A DNA stretch of 64,000 nt from Paratrimastix pyriformis (Eukaryota > Preaxostyla > Paratrimastigidae), in contig JAPMOS010000023.1 in the NCBI GenBank assembly GCA_027972325.1, forward strand, positions 491,902 to 555,901, given 5' to 3'. Below the pieces are notes generated by a model. The model was not told where the DNA came from, searched no databases, and saw nothing but the letters and a program-made list of their open reading frames with translations. The position numbers and the translations under genes were made by a program. This document shows positions 48,779 to 61,300 of the stretch, one piece after another. How positions within the stretch are numbered: position 1 is the stretch's first letter; every line of letters begins with the position of its first letter.

Positions 48779-51700
48779 CTGGACATGCCAAGGCAAACAG
48801 GAACGGTTCCTCCCTTCTCCTCTCCGTGCAGGACATTTCGCTGACAGCACGGACGGGCGGCCACGGCGCCGAGGAGCAGATCCTCCGCGACCAGCTCAAA
48901 GGTCCGCCCCCCTGACGGCACTTTGCCCTGAGCATTGGCCGCCACGCTCCTACTCGGTTCGGGGGCCAGGCCAGCTTGGGACCCTGACCCAAGCATTGCA
49001 TGGGCTGGGCTGGGCTGGGCTGTGCGCATGTGCATGCGCGTGGGCGCAGAGGCTCAGCGGCAGCACGACGACGCCCAGGCCGAGGCCAAGCGGCTCGAGG
49101 TGGTCCTGGCTCACCGCAGGCCCGAGCTGGAGGCCTCGCGGGCGAAGGTCCCCCCCCCTTCGCGTTGGCGTGGCATTCTGGTGGCACTTGGATTGGCATC
49201 CCTTGGGCTCCATCCCACTGGACTTGGGCTCCATCCCACTGGAGTGGGCACAGGCCCAGAAAGGGGCCGAGGCTCACCTGGCCTACATTAAGGAGCTCGA
49301 CACCCTGCGGGCCCAGCTGCACATCCTCGATGTCTGCCCGCCGCACACCGCCCCGCCCCGCCGCACACCGCCCCGCCCCGCCGCACACCGCCCCGCCCCG
49401 CCGCACACCGCCCCGCCCCGCCGCACACCGCCCCGCCCTCGTGCCCGGTGCTCGAGCCGGCCCTGCTCGGTGCCCACCGGTCATCGCCATCTCTCCCCGC
49501 GGTCGCCTTCCAGGAGCGCCTCGGGGCCGTGGGGTACGACGGGGCCGCTCACGAGTCCCTACTCCAGCGGCAACGGGCCCTCACCGAGCAAGGGCGCGCC
49601 CTCCACGAGGTTAGTCTGCCTGAGGGTTGCGTCCGGGGGCGGTGATGGATGTGGGGTCCCATCCGGGGCGGTGGGCGATGGTGGGCTCGCTCGTGTGGCG
49701 CGGCCTGTGGGATTCGCTCTGGCCCCCCCAAGACCGGTCGTCCTTTGCTGGTGGGGCTCCGCTGGGGGCGCGCAGCGCTGCGAGCAGCTCTCCCTGCGGA
49801 TGGCCGGGGTGCGGTTCGTGTATCGCGACCCCGAGCCGGCCTTCGACCGGGCCCGGGTCAAAGGCCTCCTCTGCAATCTGATCACCCTTCGGTCCGTCGG
49901 CCCGACCCGGGACAGGCCCCGCCCTTCGCTTCTGCGGTCCATGCTTCCATCGGGACTGACCATGGGCCTGCAAATGTGCATGGACCTCGGGGGCGTTGGC
50001 GGGTTCAACAGAGACCGCAAGTATGCCACCGCCTTGGAGGTCGTGGCCGGCGGCCGCCTCTTCCAGGTCGCCCAGCCCGCGCCCTCAGCCCAGCCCGCGC
50101 CCTCAGCCCAGCAGCCCAGGACCTCCCTCCCCGGCTGGGTCCCGCAGCCGCTCCTGCTGACCGGGGGGTGCCTCTGCTGGCGGCCAGGTGGTGGTGGACA
50201 GCGAGGTCACGGCCAAGGCTCTGCTGCAGCACGGCTCCCTCGAGCGGCGGGTGACCATCATCCCCCTGAACAAGATCGTCCACAGGGTCGCCTCGCCCGA
50301 CGTTCGTCTGCTCGCCCTCGCGCCCCTTGCCGGGCCCTTGCCTGACGATGGCCGCCGCCGCTCGATGATTGCCGCGTCTGTGTTGCTGTGGGGCCCTTTG
50401 TTGGGCGGGCGGGCGGGTGGGTGGGGCTCCAGACGGTGCGGCTGGCGGAGGGGCTGGCCGGAAGCCCCGAGGCGGCCCACGTGGCCCTGGAGCTTGTCGG
50501 CTTCGAGGGCGAGCTGCAGGCGGCCATGGAGTACGTCTTCGGCACCTCCTTCGTGTGCTCCAGTCCGTCCCCGCCACCCGCCCGTCCCACAGCATGTGTA
50601 CCTCTCTGCTTGGCTGCCACTGACCGCCTTTCTGCTGGGGTGCTGCTCGGTGCTCGGCAGCCATGGAGGCCGCCAAGGCGGTCGCCTTCGACCGGCGCGT
50701 CCAGATGAGGGCCGTCACCATCGAGGGGGACATCTTCGACCCCCAGGGCACCCTCACGGGTCCGTCCCCTCCTTGCGCTTCCGCCCTCCCCCCGGCACCC
50801 GCGCACCCGCGCCCACACGGGCGCCTCCCCGCGCACACACCGGACATCTCAGCACAGCGCACAGGAGCACAACAAAAGAATCACAGACGCACGCGCGCGC
50901 GCGCACGGACGGGCACGCAGGGGGGTCGCGTGCGCCCCCTGGGGAGTCGCTCTTGGCCCGGTTGGCGGAGCTGGCCGAGTGCCGGGCCGAGCTGGCCCAG
51001 ACCGAGGCCGCCCTGGGGGCCTGCCAGGCCGAGGTGGCCCGGTGGGACGAGGCCAAGCAGCGCCACGGGGCGGCCGGCCGGGAAGGGCAGCTCAAGCGGC
51101 GCCAGCTCGAGCTGGTCGCCCAGCAGGTCGAGGCCTCGCCCCACCAGCAGGTCGCCCCCCCCCCCCCCCCCACCCATTCGCTCCTTCGCCCCGCCCGCCC
51201 CAGCGCCTGCCTGTCCGGGTGAGGTGGCCTGAGGCGACCTGACCTGACCCTGGCGTCCGGATGGGGGGTCCGCCCGACCAGCTCCTGGGCGCCTGCGAGA
51301 AGCTTGAGAAGGCCATCGCCGAGGACGCGGCCCGCCTGGCCGAGCTCCGCGCAGCCCAGGCCCGGCTGCGCGAGGAGACCCTCCCCGAGCTGGCCCGCAA
51401 GCTGGAAGCCCTCGCCGCTGGTCGGCCCCCAGGGGTGACAGGAGGGCGGTCGGGGGGTGGAGGGAGGGGCGGCGCTTCCCCAGGATGTGTGCCTGCCGGC
51501 CTGCCGACCCCTCTTCACTCCGTCTTGGGACGGCCGGGCTGCGGCCGGGCTGGGCGCTGGGCTGGCTGCAGAGGGTGACGATGCCTCGGGGCCGACCGTG
51601 GAGGAGCTGCTCACCCGAGGCCGCGCCCAGCTGACCGCCGAGAGCAAGCGCCTCCAGCAGGCCGCCCAGGCCCTCCAACGGACCGCCCTCGAACTCGGTC

Positions 51701-54700
51701 CGCGAGCCGCAGCGCCCCCACGACCGCCTCGCCGACCCGTCGTCCCCATCCCATCTCTCTGGGCCGCAAGCCCAAGGAAGGTCCGAACCCTAATCCTTCT
51801 CTCCTGTGAACGCACGGGGCACGACATCGCCCCAGACGGGCTCCGGGCCGAGAGGGCGGCCGCCAGTGGGCAAAGCGAGACGAGCGCGGCCACCCTGGAG
51901 CGCTACCAGGGCGAGCTGGCCCAGGCCCAGGCGGACCTCGAGGGAGCCAAGGCCCGAACCACCCTCCTGCCCTTGCTCCCCTCCTGGTGGCTCCCCTCCT
52001 GGTGGCTCCCCTCCTGGTGGCTCCCCTCCTGGTGGCTCCCCTCCTGGTGGCTCCCCTCCTGGTGGCTCCCCTCCTGGTGGCTCCCCTCCTGGTGGCTCCC
52101 TCCTGGTGGCTCCCCTCCTGGTGGCTCCCCTCCTGGTGGCTCCCCTCCTGGTGGCTCCCCTCCTGGTGGCTCCCCTCCTGGTGGCTCCCCTCCTGGTGGC
52201 TCCCATTCTGCTGGCTCCTGGCCCGCCGCTTGGCGGAGGCGTGCCCTTCTGGCCTCCCTCTAACCTCTACCCCCCCGCTGCTGTCGGATCCCCAGGCCGA
52301 GCAGAGCCGGGCCCGGGAGGCGCTCGAGGCCCAGAAGGAGACCCTGCTGGCCTCCTCGAAGGAGGCCGCCGCCCTGAAGCGGGAGCTGAAGCGGGTCCAG
52401 GACCAGGCCGGCGCCGTCGAGGTCGAGATCAAGGTCGCCCCCCTCCCCTCCCCTCCCCTCCAATTGCTGTCCCTCTCCTCCGCCATGCCCGCTCTGCCCG
52501 CTCATGGCTTTCTGGCCCGCCTTGGTGGAACCGCACCCGCACCCCTGGCCGATCGCCGATCGCGCAGCGGACGGAGCACCGCCTCCAGCGGCTGGTCAAG
52601 GAGCACGCGGCCGCCAGTGCCGAGGTGAAGACCTTGCAGCAGCGGCACAAGTGGCTCCTGGAAGAGAGCGAGTCTGTCCCTGGTCCTTGGGGGCTGTCTC
52701 TGCCTCCCGATGAGGGGCCCTGTCGTTGATGAGGGGCCCTGTCGTTGATGAGGGGGCCTGTCGTTCCTGGTCGGCATTGGCCGCTCATGGCTCTTACCCC
52801 TCGCCCCTCGGCCGGTGCTGGTGCAGGAACTTGGGCAAGGCCGGGGGCGAGTTCGACTTCGAGGCTGCCGAGGGCGGCGGCGGGGCGGCGGCGGGGCAGC
52901 TGGAAAAGCTGCGGGCCGAGCTCGACGAAACCGGCAAGCGGGTCAACAAGAAGGTCATCGGCATGTACGAGCGGTCTGTCACGCCCCCCAACCCCCCAAC
53001 CCCCCAACCCCCGAACCCATCGGGCCTGGCCCGACCCATATCCTGCGTTTCCGGGCTGGGGGCGTGGCTGGACAGGGCCGAGCAGGAGTACCGCGACCTT
53101 GTGGCCAAGAAGGACACGGTCGAGAAGGACAAGGCCAAGATCGAGAGCGCCATCGCCGAGCTCGACCGCAAGAAGAACGAGGCCCTGGCGGCCACCTGGA
53201 CCAAGGTGAACAAGTCTGTGGACCGGGGAGGGCCCCCGTTCATGCGGCATCCTCCTCTTTCGGCGCGGGGCCTGACCATCATCATCCTGGCCGGGCTCGC
53301 GGCATGGCGGGGGACAGGGACTTTGGGTCGATCTTTACGACCCTCCTGCCCGGAGCCAGCGCCAAGCTGTCGCCACCCGCCGGTCCGATTGCCCTCCCTC
53401 GACGGGCCTCCTGGCTGCCCCGGAATGCCCTCCTCTGTGCTTCACTGGGCTTCTCCCATTCCCATGCCCGGGGATTGGCGGCAACGTTGCAGGAAAGACC
53501 GCCTTGGAGGCGGGGCTCGAGGTGCGGGTGGCGTTTGGAAGCGTGTGGAAGGAGTCCCTCACCGAGCTCAGCGGAGGCCAAAGGTCGGCCATCCCTCTGC
53601 CTCTGCCTCTGCCTCTGCCTCTGCCTCTGCCTCTGCCTCTGCCTCTGCCTCTGCCTCTGCCTCTGCATCTGCCTCTGCCTCTGCCTCTGCCTCTGCCTCT
53701 GCCTCTGCATCTGCCTCTGCCTGCCTCTGCCTCTGCCTCTGGCCCCAAGCCGTAGCCGCGGGGCAAGATCGCACCTGACCGCGGACCTCTCTGATCCCCC
53801 CATGCGCGCTGTGGGGCAGGTCGCTGCTGGCCTTGTCGCTCATCCTGGCGCTGCTGCTCTTCAAGCCGGCCCCGATGTACATTCTGGACGAGATCGACGC
53901 GGCCCTTGACCTGAGCCACACCGAGAACATCGGCAAGATGCTCCGCACCCACTTCAGCCGCTCCCAGTTCCTCATCGTCTCCCTCAAGGTCCGCCGGGAC
54001 GCCCCCAGGTCCCCGCCGCCCCAGGGAGGAGGAGGCCCTGACTCGCTTATGAATGATGATCCCCAATTCGATTTGCCCGACCCCCCCCCCCCCCCCCCCC
54101 CTCCCCCACCCGCAGGAGGGCATGTTCCAGAACGCCAACGTACTCTTCCAGACACGCTTCATGGACGGGGTCTCATCCATCATCCGCACGGCCCCGTCCC
54201 GCGCCCTCATCCGCCACCGGCCCTCTGGCGGCGAGGGCGTGCCGCCCTCGTTCGAGGAGGCTGCCCCGCCCCCGCCCGACGAGGGGGACGATGACCCCTT
54301 CTTGACCCGGGCCGCCCAGAGCCGGCCCGAGCAGCGTGGGCTCCCTGCGTCCGGGGGCCGTGCTAGCGCCGCGCCCCTTGGGGGCGCCGGCCCCGCCACT
54401 GCTGCTGCCGTGGTCGCAAGTTACACCGCCGCTGGGGCCGTCCCCGTTGCCGACCAGCCGCCAGGGGAAGATGGTCCGGAAGAGGAAGCGCCCCGGGCAG
54501 CCACGACGAGGGCCCACCGGGCATCCAAGACCGTTCAGCTTGTCGGGGCGGAGGACGCCTTTGCCGATGTCGGCCCCGGTCCGACCCGAGGCGACAGCAG
54601 CAGCGAAGAGGACAGCAGCGACGGGGGCGCGTGGGAAGAGGAGGACGACCAGGAGACGCCGCGGCCGGCCCGAAGGCGACCTCCGCCCGGGGGCGCGAAG

Positions 54701-54733
54701 AAACCTCGCAGGAGCGGCACCACCGACCCCTGA
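46535..54733 (+). CDS. SMC2: SMC2, condensin ATPase subunit
   Basis: Core condensin ATPase for mitotic chromosome compaction, paired with SMC4. Exons 46535-46702 and 46772-46921 give [20 protein letters not shown], Walker [10 protein letters not shown] and [21 protein letters not shown]. Next come [44 protein letters not shown] and, after donor [17 protein letters not shown]. Long coiled-coil exons flank the hinge ([49 protein letters not shown]-like). The C-terminal head has [37 protein letters not shown] with [24 protein letters not shown] and Walker [11 protein letters not shown], then [24 protein letters not shown]. The intron 53585-53820 falls inside the ABC signature between GGQ and SLLAL. 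After the D-loop and [10 protein letters not shown], about 190 extra acidic/Pro-rich residues precede the stop. Middle exons are not all resolved. Confidence 0.96.
47745..48003. repeat. 17-bp ATTGTCATTGCCCACCC minisatellite
   Basis: About 15 copies in an SMC2 intron. Changes such as ATCACCATGCCCACCC show internal diversification. Confidence 0.93.
48746..48778. repeat. Poly-G run (33)
   Basis: G33 in an SMC2 intron, on the sense strand. Confidence 0.9.
49341..49437. repeat. 16-bp CGCACACCGCCCCGCC array
   Basis: Six copies in an SMC2 intron. Confidence 0.9.
51978..52212. repeat. 15-bp TGGTGGCTCCCCTCC minisatellite
   Basis: About 16 copies in an SMC2 intron. A single 1-bp loss near 52100 shifts its frame. 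Confidence 0.93.
53592..53745. repeat. CTCTGC hexamer array
   Basis: About 25 copies, with a few CATCTG variants. It fills the intron that splits the SMC2 ABC signature motif. Confidence 0.94.
54081..54101. repeat. Poly-C run (21) before an SMC2 acceptor
   Basis: C21 followed by TCCCCCACCCGCAG and the exon GAGGGCATGTTCCAG. It acts as the polypyrimidine tract. Confidence 0.9.
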
Positions 54734-54876
54734 GCGCCCCCCCCCCCCCCCCCCCCCCCCCGCAGTCGTTTCGATTCTCTGTGCTTCATATTTTTCGTCT
54801 TTCTCTGCGCATGGATGCGCCCACATTTCCTGTGCCACCGAAGAACACTGCCCCTGCCTGGGCGGCGTTCCTGGGC
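54734..54876. other. Convergent spacer, SMC2 / RNF10
   Basis: Contains a run of 25 C at 54737-54761 directly after the SMC2 stop, then a T-rich stretch. No gene is seen. Confidence 0.6.
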
Positions 54877-57800
54877 TCAACGGGCTCGCCGTTGGCCGCC
54901 CGTGGAGAAGAGCAGCACGTCCCTGCGGCCCGGGGCGAGGTTCCCTGTGGGTCCCGTGCGGACGGCGTCTCGGAAGCTGCGCGTCGGACCGGCAGGCTCA
55001 GGGGTGGTCACGGCCGCGGGCGGAGTCGAGGCCGGCTGGGGCTGGGGCTGGGGGTGCCCGGGGAGGGAGGGGAAATCGATTTCTGCCCTGCCCGTGGCCA
55101 GGCGGCCCTCGGCGGCCTCGGCGGCCTCGATTTCGGCCAGGGCGGCCGCAAGGTCGTCGTCGATGACGTCCCCCTCGCCCTCCGCTGCGGCCTCGCCACC
55201 CAACGAGCGGGCCAGGGCGCGTCGCTGCTGGGCGGCGTGCATTGTGGCGGCGGTTTCGCTGTAGCGCTCCCGGGCGGCCTTCTCGCGCAGCTGGCGCCGG
55301 TGGAGGGCGCGCTCATCTGGGGGGATGGACGAGCACCGGGGAACCCAACCGATCAGCACCCGTCGGCCCAGCACCGGCCCCGATGAGGGAACGAGGCGAG
55401 GGGTTGCCCCCGAAGGGCGAAGTGGCCCGGGATTTGAGACAGACCGAGGTCCCCCTGGAAGCGGGCCATCACCTCGGGCCTGAGGAAGGCACTCAGGTCG
55501 AGCTCGGCAAAGGTGAACTCGGTCGTCAGGGGCAGGTGCCACAGGTAGCGGTTGCGCTTGCGGAAGGCCTCGGTCTGGCGCATGGGGTCCAGCTCCAGGA
55601 CGGGCCCCCGGAGGCGGCGGGGGAACCGCTCGTAGCTGCCGAACTCCTCCAGGAGCATGGCCACGTTCAAGGGGTGCAGGAAGATGGGCTGCCCATCTGC
55701 CGACTGGAAGAAAAGGTAGTGCTGACCCGTGCCGGCCTCGGGGAGCGTGGGGGGGAGGCCACTGAAGCCCATGGGCTGGGGCCCAGCAGCGGACAAGGTG
55801 ACGGGGGGAAAGGGTGCGGGGGCGGGGAGCTTCGTGGTGGGGGTGGAAGGAGAGGCGGATGCCGGGGCCGGGGCCGGGGCTGCCGGCGGGTTCGGCTCGA
55901 CAGAGGGCGAGGGGACGCCGGGGGGCGCAGGAGCCGCGGCAGGCGAAGGATGCTGGGGTGGTGGAGGAACGGAGGCGGCCGCTGGGGGCTGGGGCAGCGG
56001 AGGAGCCGAGGCCGCGGAGGGGGAAGCGCCCACGGGAGCGGACGCCTTGGCCTCGGAAGAAGGACGAGCAGAGCGGGGTGGGGTGGGGACGACTGTCTTA
56101 CTCGGGCGCGTGGGGGGTGCGGATGTGCTCGGCGCGGGGGTTGACGGCGTTGAGGGGGCGCGGGGTTTGCCCCAGGGAGAGGCCGAGGGGGAAGCGGCTG
56201 GGGCGGGCGATGCAGCGGCCGAGGAGCTCTTCCTCAGGGCCGGCCATGCCGTCGAGGCCGCAGACGAAGCGGCAGCCGCACCGTGCGAGGAGGCGGCCCT
56301 GGGGAGCGACGGCCAAAGATCGGGAGCGCTCCCTTGCCTTTGGGCACCCCGCGCCTCCCTGGTCTTCTCGGACGGTGGCGGTGGCTGCGGTTGCTGCAGT
56401 TGCGGGGGGGTCGGGGGTGGCGGAGGAGGGGGACTGGGGAGAGGAGGAGGAGAAGGGCAAGGGATTTCGTCCAGCCGCTGAAGAGAGGCAAGAAGGGCAG
56501 GGTCACACTCGGGCGTGCGGGGAATGGGCGCGTTCATGTCCCCCAAGGCCACCAAGCGATCCTGAAGATGGAAAGAGGGAAGGTAGAGGGAAGAAGGCCA
56601 TCAAAAGGGCGCGCTCGGTCGGGGGCACAGACGTGGATCTCCTGTTGGATCGTGGCGATCGTGGGCAGCGATTCGGGTTCTAGAGAAAGAGCCTGCGACC
56701 AGGATGGTGGCGGTGGCGGTGGCGGTTATGGAGGAGGAGGAGGAGGAGGAGGAGGTGAGGGTTAGGGTTAGGCTGACGGGGGAGCAAGACCTCCTCCGCG
56801 AAGGCGGCCAGCTCGGCCTGGTAGCGGCGCCAGAGGGCGCATTGATGACCCGGGGTGGCCGGCGTGCACTGCGACCACCAAGAAGGTGCGTACAACAAAG
56901 GGGCTGTAATGGGTGGAACTCGAAGCAGGACCGACCTTGGCCAGGGGAACCGCGTTCGGGTCTGCATCGGCCCGACCCACAGCCCGGGGGACCGCCGAGT
57001 CCTGGGGCGCGATAGAGGGCAGAACGCAAGAAATGAAAATGGGGATGTGCTGGTGTGGATGCGCGTGCTGGCGTGGGTGCGCGTGCTGGCGTGGGTGCGC
57101 GTGCTGGCGTGGGTGCGAGTGAGGAATGGGGGGGGGGGGGGGGGGGGTGCCATTCGGAAGATCAACATCAGAACCCGCCCGATGCCCCACCTCCAACACC
57201 CCACCCGCCAGAATCAGAGGGTAAATAGACAGACTTTCTCGCGGGCAACCAGCATCATCTCCAGCACGTCATCCGGCGCGGCCGTGTGGTGGGCGCAAAC
57301 GAGAGTCTGGCAGGGGCGCACATCCTGAGAGGCAGCCAAGCCGTCAGTCATGGTCATGGGCATGCACATCCAACCACCGGACCTTGGGGTACACCGACTC
57401 GGGACAGATGGGGCATCGTCTGTACCCGCGAGCGCCCGCATAGGAGAGGTACCGGGTAATACACAACATGCAGAAAATGTGGCCGCAGCGGGTGACCTGC
57501 AAAAGACCCAAAAAAACCGGCCAACGGTGAGCCAGACGCCAATAAAACAAGCTTAATACCAACCACCAAAGAGAGGTGAGGCTGGGGGGACCACAGACAA
57601 GCGGGGCCACGGGCGGAGAAAGGCAGATGGGGCACATGTACGGCTCCGAGCTCGAGAACCACGTCGAGACCTCGGCAACGGAGTCCCAATCGGGGAGCTG
57701 ATCGATTGCCCACAATCCCGTTAATTGCTGTCCGATGGGGAGTTGGCCGGGAAAGAAAAAAAAAAGACCAGCTCCAGACTGGGTCCAGCTGCGGTTCGGG

Positions 57801-58318
57801 GTCAGATGAAGCCGGCTGTTGCTTCGGAGGCGTAACAAAGAAGTGGAAGCTTAAATACAAAAGAAGAAATGAGGGCCCAAGATCAAAGGCAGAAGGCTTT
57901 GCAGACTTGGCCTGTAGCCAGGCACCAGCATCGAAACGGGGACCATGGCGTCGCCTGGGTGCCGGTCCCGTGGGAGTGGATCTCTTGGCAAACTGAAAGT
58001 TGAGAAGATGTGCAATTTCGTGGGAATCCCGGCCGCGAGCCATGGAAGGGTCGAATTCATCAGGACCCCCGTCCAACTCGTCGTCCTCGTCCATAGTCTG
58101 ATCTCTGGGTGCGGAAGGATGATCCCGAACCAAGGGGGAACGATTCCTCTCCGTCGTAGGAGGTTTTGCCCGATCCTGTGAAGCCAGCTGGCGAGAACGA
58201 GCGGCGGGAACGAGGGAAAGCCCTCAGCACCTCGAGGTTGCTGAAGCACAGCCGGCTGGTGGAGGAAGAAGTAACGGCCGAGTTGCCGTGACGAGAAGAT
58301 GCAAACGGTTCTTTGCAT
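54877..58318 (-). CDS. RNF10: RNF10-like RING E3 ligase
   Basis: RING ubiquitin ligase; in animals RNF10 modifies 40S ribosomal proteins on stalled ribosomes. The N-terminal exon (58318 or a little downstream; the first splice is unresolved) carries TMDEDDELDGGPDEF and IAHLLNFQF, the LLNF motif of RNF10. WDSVAEVSTWFSSSEPYMCP precedes the RING: CPICLSPPVAP, then after an intron VTRCGHIFCMLCITRYLSYA and YRRCPICPESVYPK. Introns hold a G20 run, an 18-bp array and a telomere-like GGGTTAGGGTTAGG. A Pro/Ala/Ser-rich region follows, then the RNF10 C-terminal block HYLFFQSADGQPIFLHPLNVAMLLEEFGSYERFP and RNRYLWHLPLTTEFTFAELDL. The helix RQLREKAARERYSETAA and EIDFPSLPG follow, and the end is DVLLFSTGG near the stop at 54877. 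Block order equals the animal protein. Confidence 0.9.
56759..56772. repeat. Interstitial telomere-like motif
   Basis: GGGTTAGGGTTAGG, two TTAGGG units in an RNF10 intron about 7 kb from the chromosome end. It could be chance or an old repair scar. Confidence 0.7.
57052..57122. repeat. 18-bp GCGTGCTGGCGTGGGTGC array
   Basis: Four copies in an RNF10 intron, next to the G20 run at 57128-57147. Confidence 0.88.
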
Positions 58319-58390
58319 CCAGGACTTGGCGGAACGCGCTTATTTTGGATTTTATTTCATTGTAGCCCTCAGATCCAACTCCAATAATTG

Positions 58391-61300
58391 ATGTTCATGT
58401 CGGTCCCGGAGATTCTTCGCCGTTATCTCCCACAAGAACAAGACCTCAGATGGTTTCAACAGAAATATCTCGGGGATTTTCTATCCGCGACGAGACAGAT
58501 GCAGGCACTTGTGGCCTCGCGGTCTGGTCACTCGTTTCCCCGCGCCTCCTGTTTGTGAGTTGGGCCGTGGGGGTCCGACAAAACCAAAAGCTGTTCTTCT
58601 CCTTCGCCAGCCTCTGTTGAAACCCACTTGACAGCCCATTGACCCTCGCCCCTCGCCCTTCGTCCCCTCAGGCTCATGAAGGCGGGATCTGGGATGCCGA
58701 TCTTCCTCCATTGGTGCTCCCTCCATTCCCTCCTCCGCTGATCCCTCCTGCGTCAATACCATCCGAAGACATCCAATCCGCACAGGAGAGGGAAGCCTCG
58801 GTTTGCTCATCGACCCTTCCAGTCTGCTCTCCGCGCGCCCTTCTTGTTTGCACTTCCGCGTGCGGGCTGCGAGAAGGGCATGGAGTCGAGTCGAGCCGCC
58901 CCCAGTGACCATTCCTGTTTTTTTTTGTGCCAATTCTCCGCAGGGACTGTCGGCCACCCTGGGGTCCCAAGTCGCACCATCAGGAACCACGAATCGTCAC
59001 CAGGCCGACGCCTTGGACGACGCAGCACCTGAGATGCCCTTGTTCTTTGCGTCCACCACCGCGCCATCTCCGCCTTCCCCGTGCCGATCTCCTCAGCCGA
59101 ACCAGCACATATCCAACCACCACAATCGGCATTCCTCCGACGTGGCCCAACAGACCCGCCCCGAGGAGAGAAAGAGGCGGCCCGCATCGGCTCCTCAAGG
59201 TGCTCCACCCCAGGTGACACCGCTCACCACCACACTGCCCAGTCTTCCGATCACCGCTCACTTTCCTGCGTGGGCCCCGTCATCGACGGCTCCACCTCCT
59301 TCCTTTCGTCCTGAGCCACTCCGCCGAGGGATCCCCCTTCCGTTGGCCACCACGCCTGCTGGTGAAGACACCGCGAGTAGTGCCCCAGCAGATTCAGGAA
59401 GTCCACCGCCTTCACATGTGCAACAACAATCGTGGACCCCAGAGGCTCTGCCAAGAGAAGGCGTTTTCGCAACCAGGACAGGTGGACAGAACCGCGAATC
59501 TTCTGATGAGCGAGAACAGGTGGAAATCACTTTGGCCGGCCCCATCACTCAACCCTCGCAGGGTCGTGCCGAGGAAGGAGTCCCCACGACCACGATTGAG
59601 CACTCCATCTCCACCGGAGGCGCCCTCGTGTATGGGCCATCCCCGGCCGACCCGGGTTACAAGGAAGCCAATCGATCGCGTCTTCTATGCCCCCAGGCGC
59701 AGAACTGCCTCTCTGACGAGCAACCCGGCTTCTTCTCTGATGGGAGCGAGGACGCGACGTCCCCACCGGTCGCCCCTGGGACGCATACAATCCAGTCTCA
59801 CTCGCCCCGATCTGCCTCATCCATTGTCGAGGCCGTGTCTACGCCGCGAATGACATCAGATGTCGGTGCCGTCTCCTCGTTTGCCACTGAACATTTTCCC
59901 TTTCCTCTAGTCTGGTGCTTTCAGGGCCCTGGCTCAGCAAAACATGGAGTCCTTTGCCACTTCCGAACGCACCGTCGGTGCGGGTGACCTCTCACCAGCG
60001 CCTTCTGCTGCGGCCTCACCGCCACCCATCCGTCCTCCGATCCCTCTCCTGCAGCTTCAACAGTCTCTCTGCCGCCGTCCTCCCGCCCCTCCTGCCGAGG
60101 ATGCCGCATTAACTCTGTCTGCGCGCCCGGGGCTACTCGACTTTTTGCCATTGGAAACCGCACCAATCTCCGCAGCACCCTTTGCTCCAGCTCCAGCACC
60201 CGCCGCTCCAGATCCAGCACCCGCCGCTCCATCCCCAACACCCGCCGCTCCATCCCCACCATCCCCAACACCCGCCGCTCCATCCCCAGTACCCGCCGCT
60301 CCATCCCCAACACCCATCGCCTCTCCAGCTCCAACACCCACCGCTCCAGCCCCATCACCCATCGCTTCTCGGTCAATTCTTAATGCAACCGTCCTTGCTC
60401 GAGCGCCGAGTCCGTCAGCCTCGTTTGGCGACCGCGGAGACCTGGAGAATTCTCTGCCCGTGGACGAGTCCCCCGAAGAAGGGGAGCCATCCGACCAGCT
60501 GCCTCCGCGACATCCCGCCCCTGACCATCCCGTCAGCCCTCGGGATGCTCAGAGAACGGTCGATCACGAGAGCTTCGCTCACCTTGGGGTCGAGTCTGAT
60601 GCCCTTCCATCTCCCGTTCCACCACCTCTCTCGCCACCTCTGCCCCTGGAGTCCCCAGGGTCGCGCAGGCCGCCGGCTTCCGTTGCGCGGGACCCGCGTT
60701 TGTTCGGTCATTCTTTTTCGGTGCAGTCTTGCCAGCACAGCGCACACCTACACCCTCCGGTTGAACTGCTGGAATTCTGGGCGATTTTCGAACCGGCACC
60801 TCAGGAACGGCAACATGGGCCGACCATTTCGCTCTCTCCCGAGCCCAGACACCAAGAATCTCCGCCTCCTCCACAGGAACCACAACCGCAATCTCCAGGG
60901 CATCAGGAGAGCCAGCCTGGGCAGCTGACTCCTCCAGTCGTATCGACCAACCCCGCCCTTTGCATGCCCGTGTCTCAGACAGCTCTTCAAACGGGCTCCT
61001 CTCTCCTGGCTGCCTCAGCGGAGTCTTCACCGAGCGTCAACGACGGGAGGGTCCCTTCACCGCGTTCACCGATCCCGGGTATTCCAATCTCACCTTCGTT
61101 TCCGGCCACCCCCAATGGCTATCTTTCGGTTGCCATGGCCAGGCGCCAGTGGGTTCAGCAACGTAACGAGCCACCGCCGCTTGTAAATCCCGCGTCGGTG
61201 CCTCTTTCTCCCCGGCTAGCAGGAGCAGGGTTATCGCCTCGCTCACCCCTCACACCCCCTCGCCGCCAAGCAGCGTCCACTGGCAGTTCAACTTCCCCCA

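Noticed and set aside
47229-50345. One open frame spanning 1038 codons inside SMC2
   Set aside because: It reads through several introns and out of the SMC2 frame. The conserved SMC2 blocks require splicing at GTCCG/GTCTG donors, with frame changes within this span.
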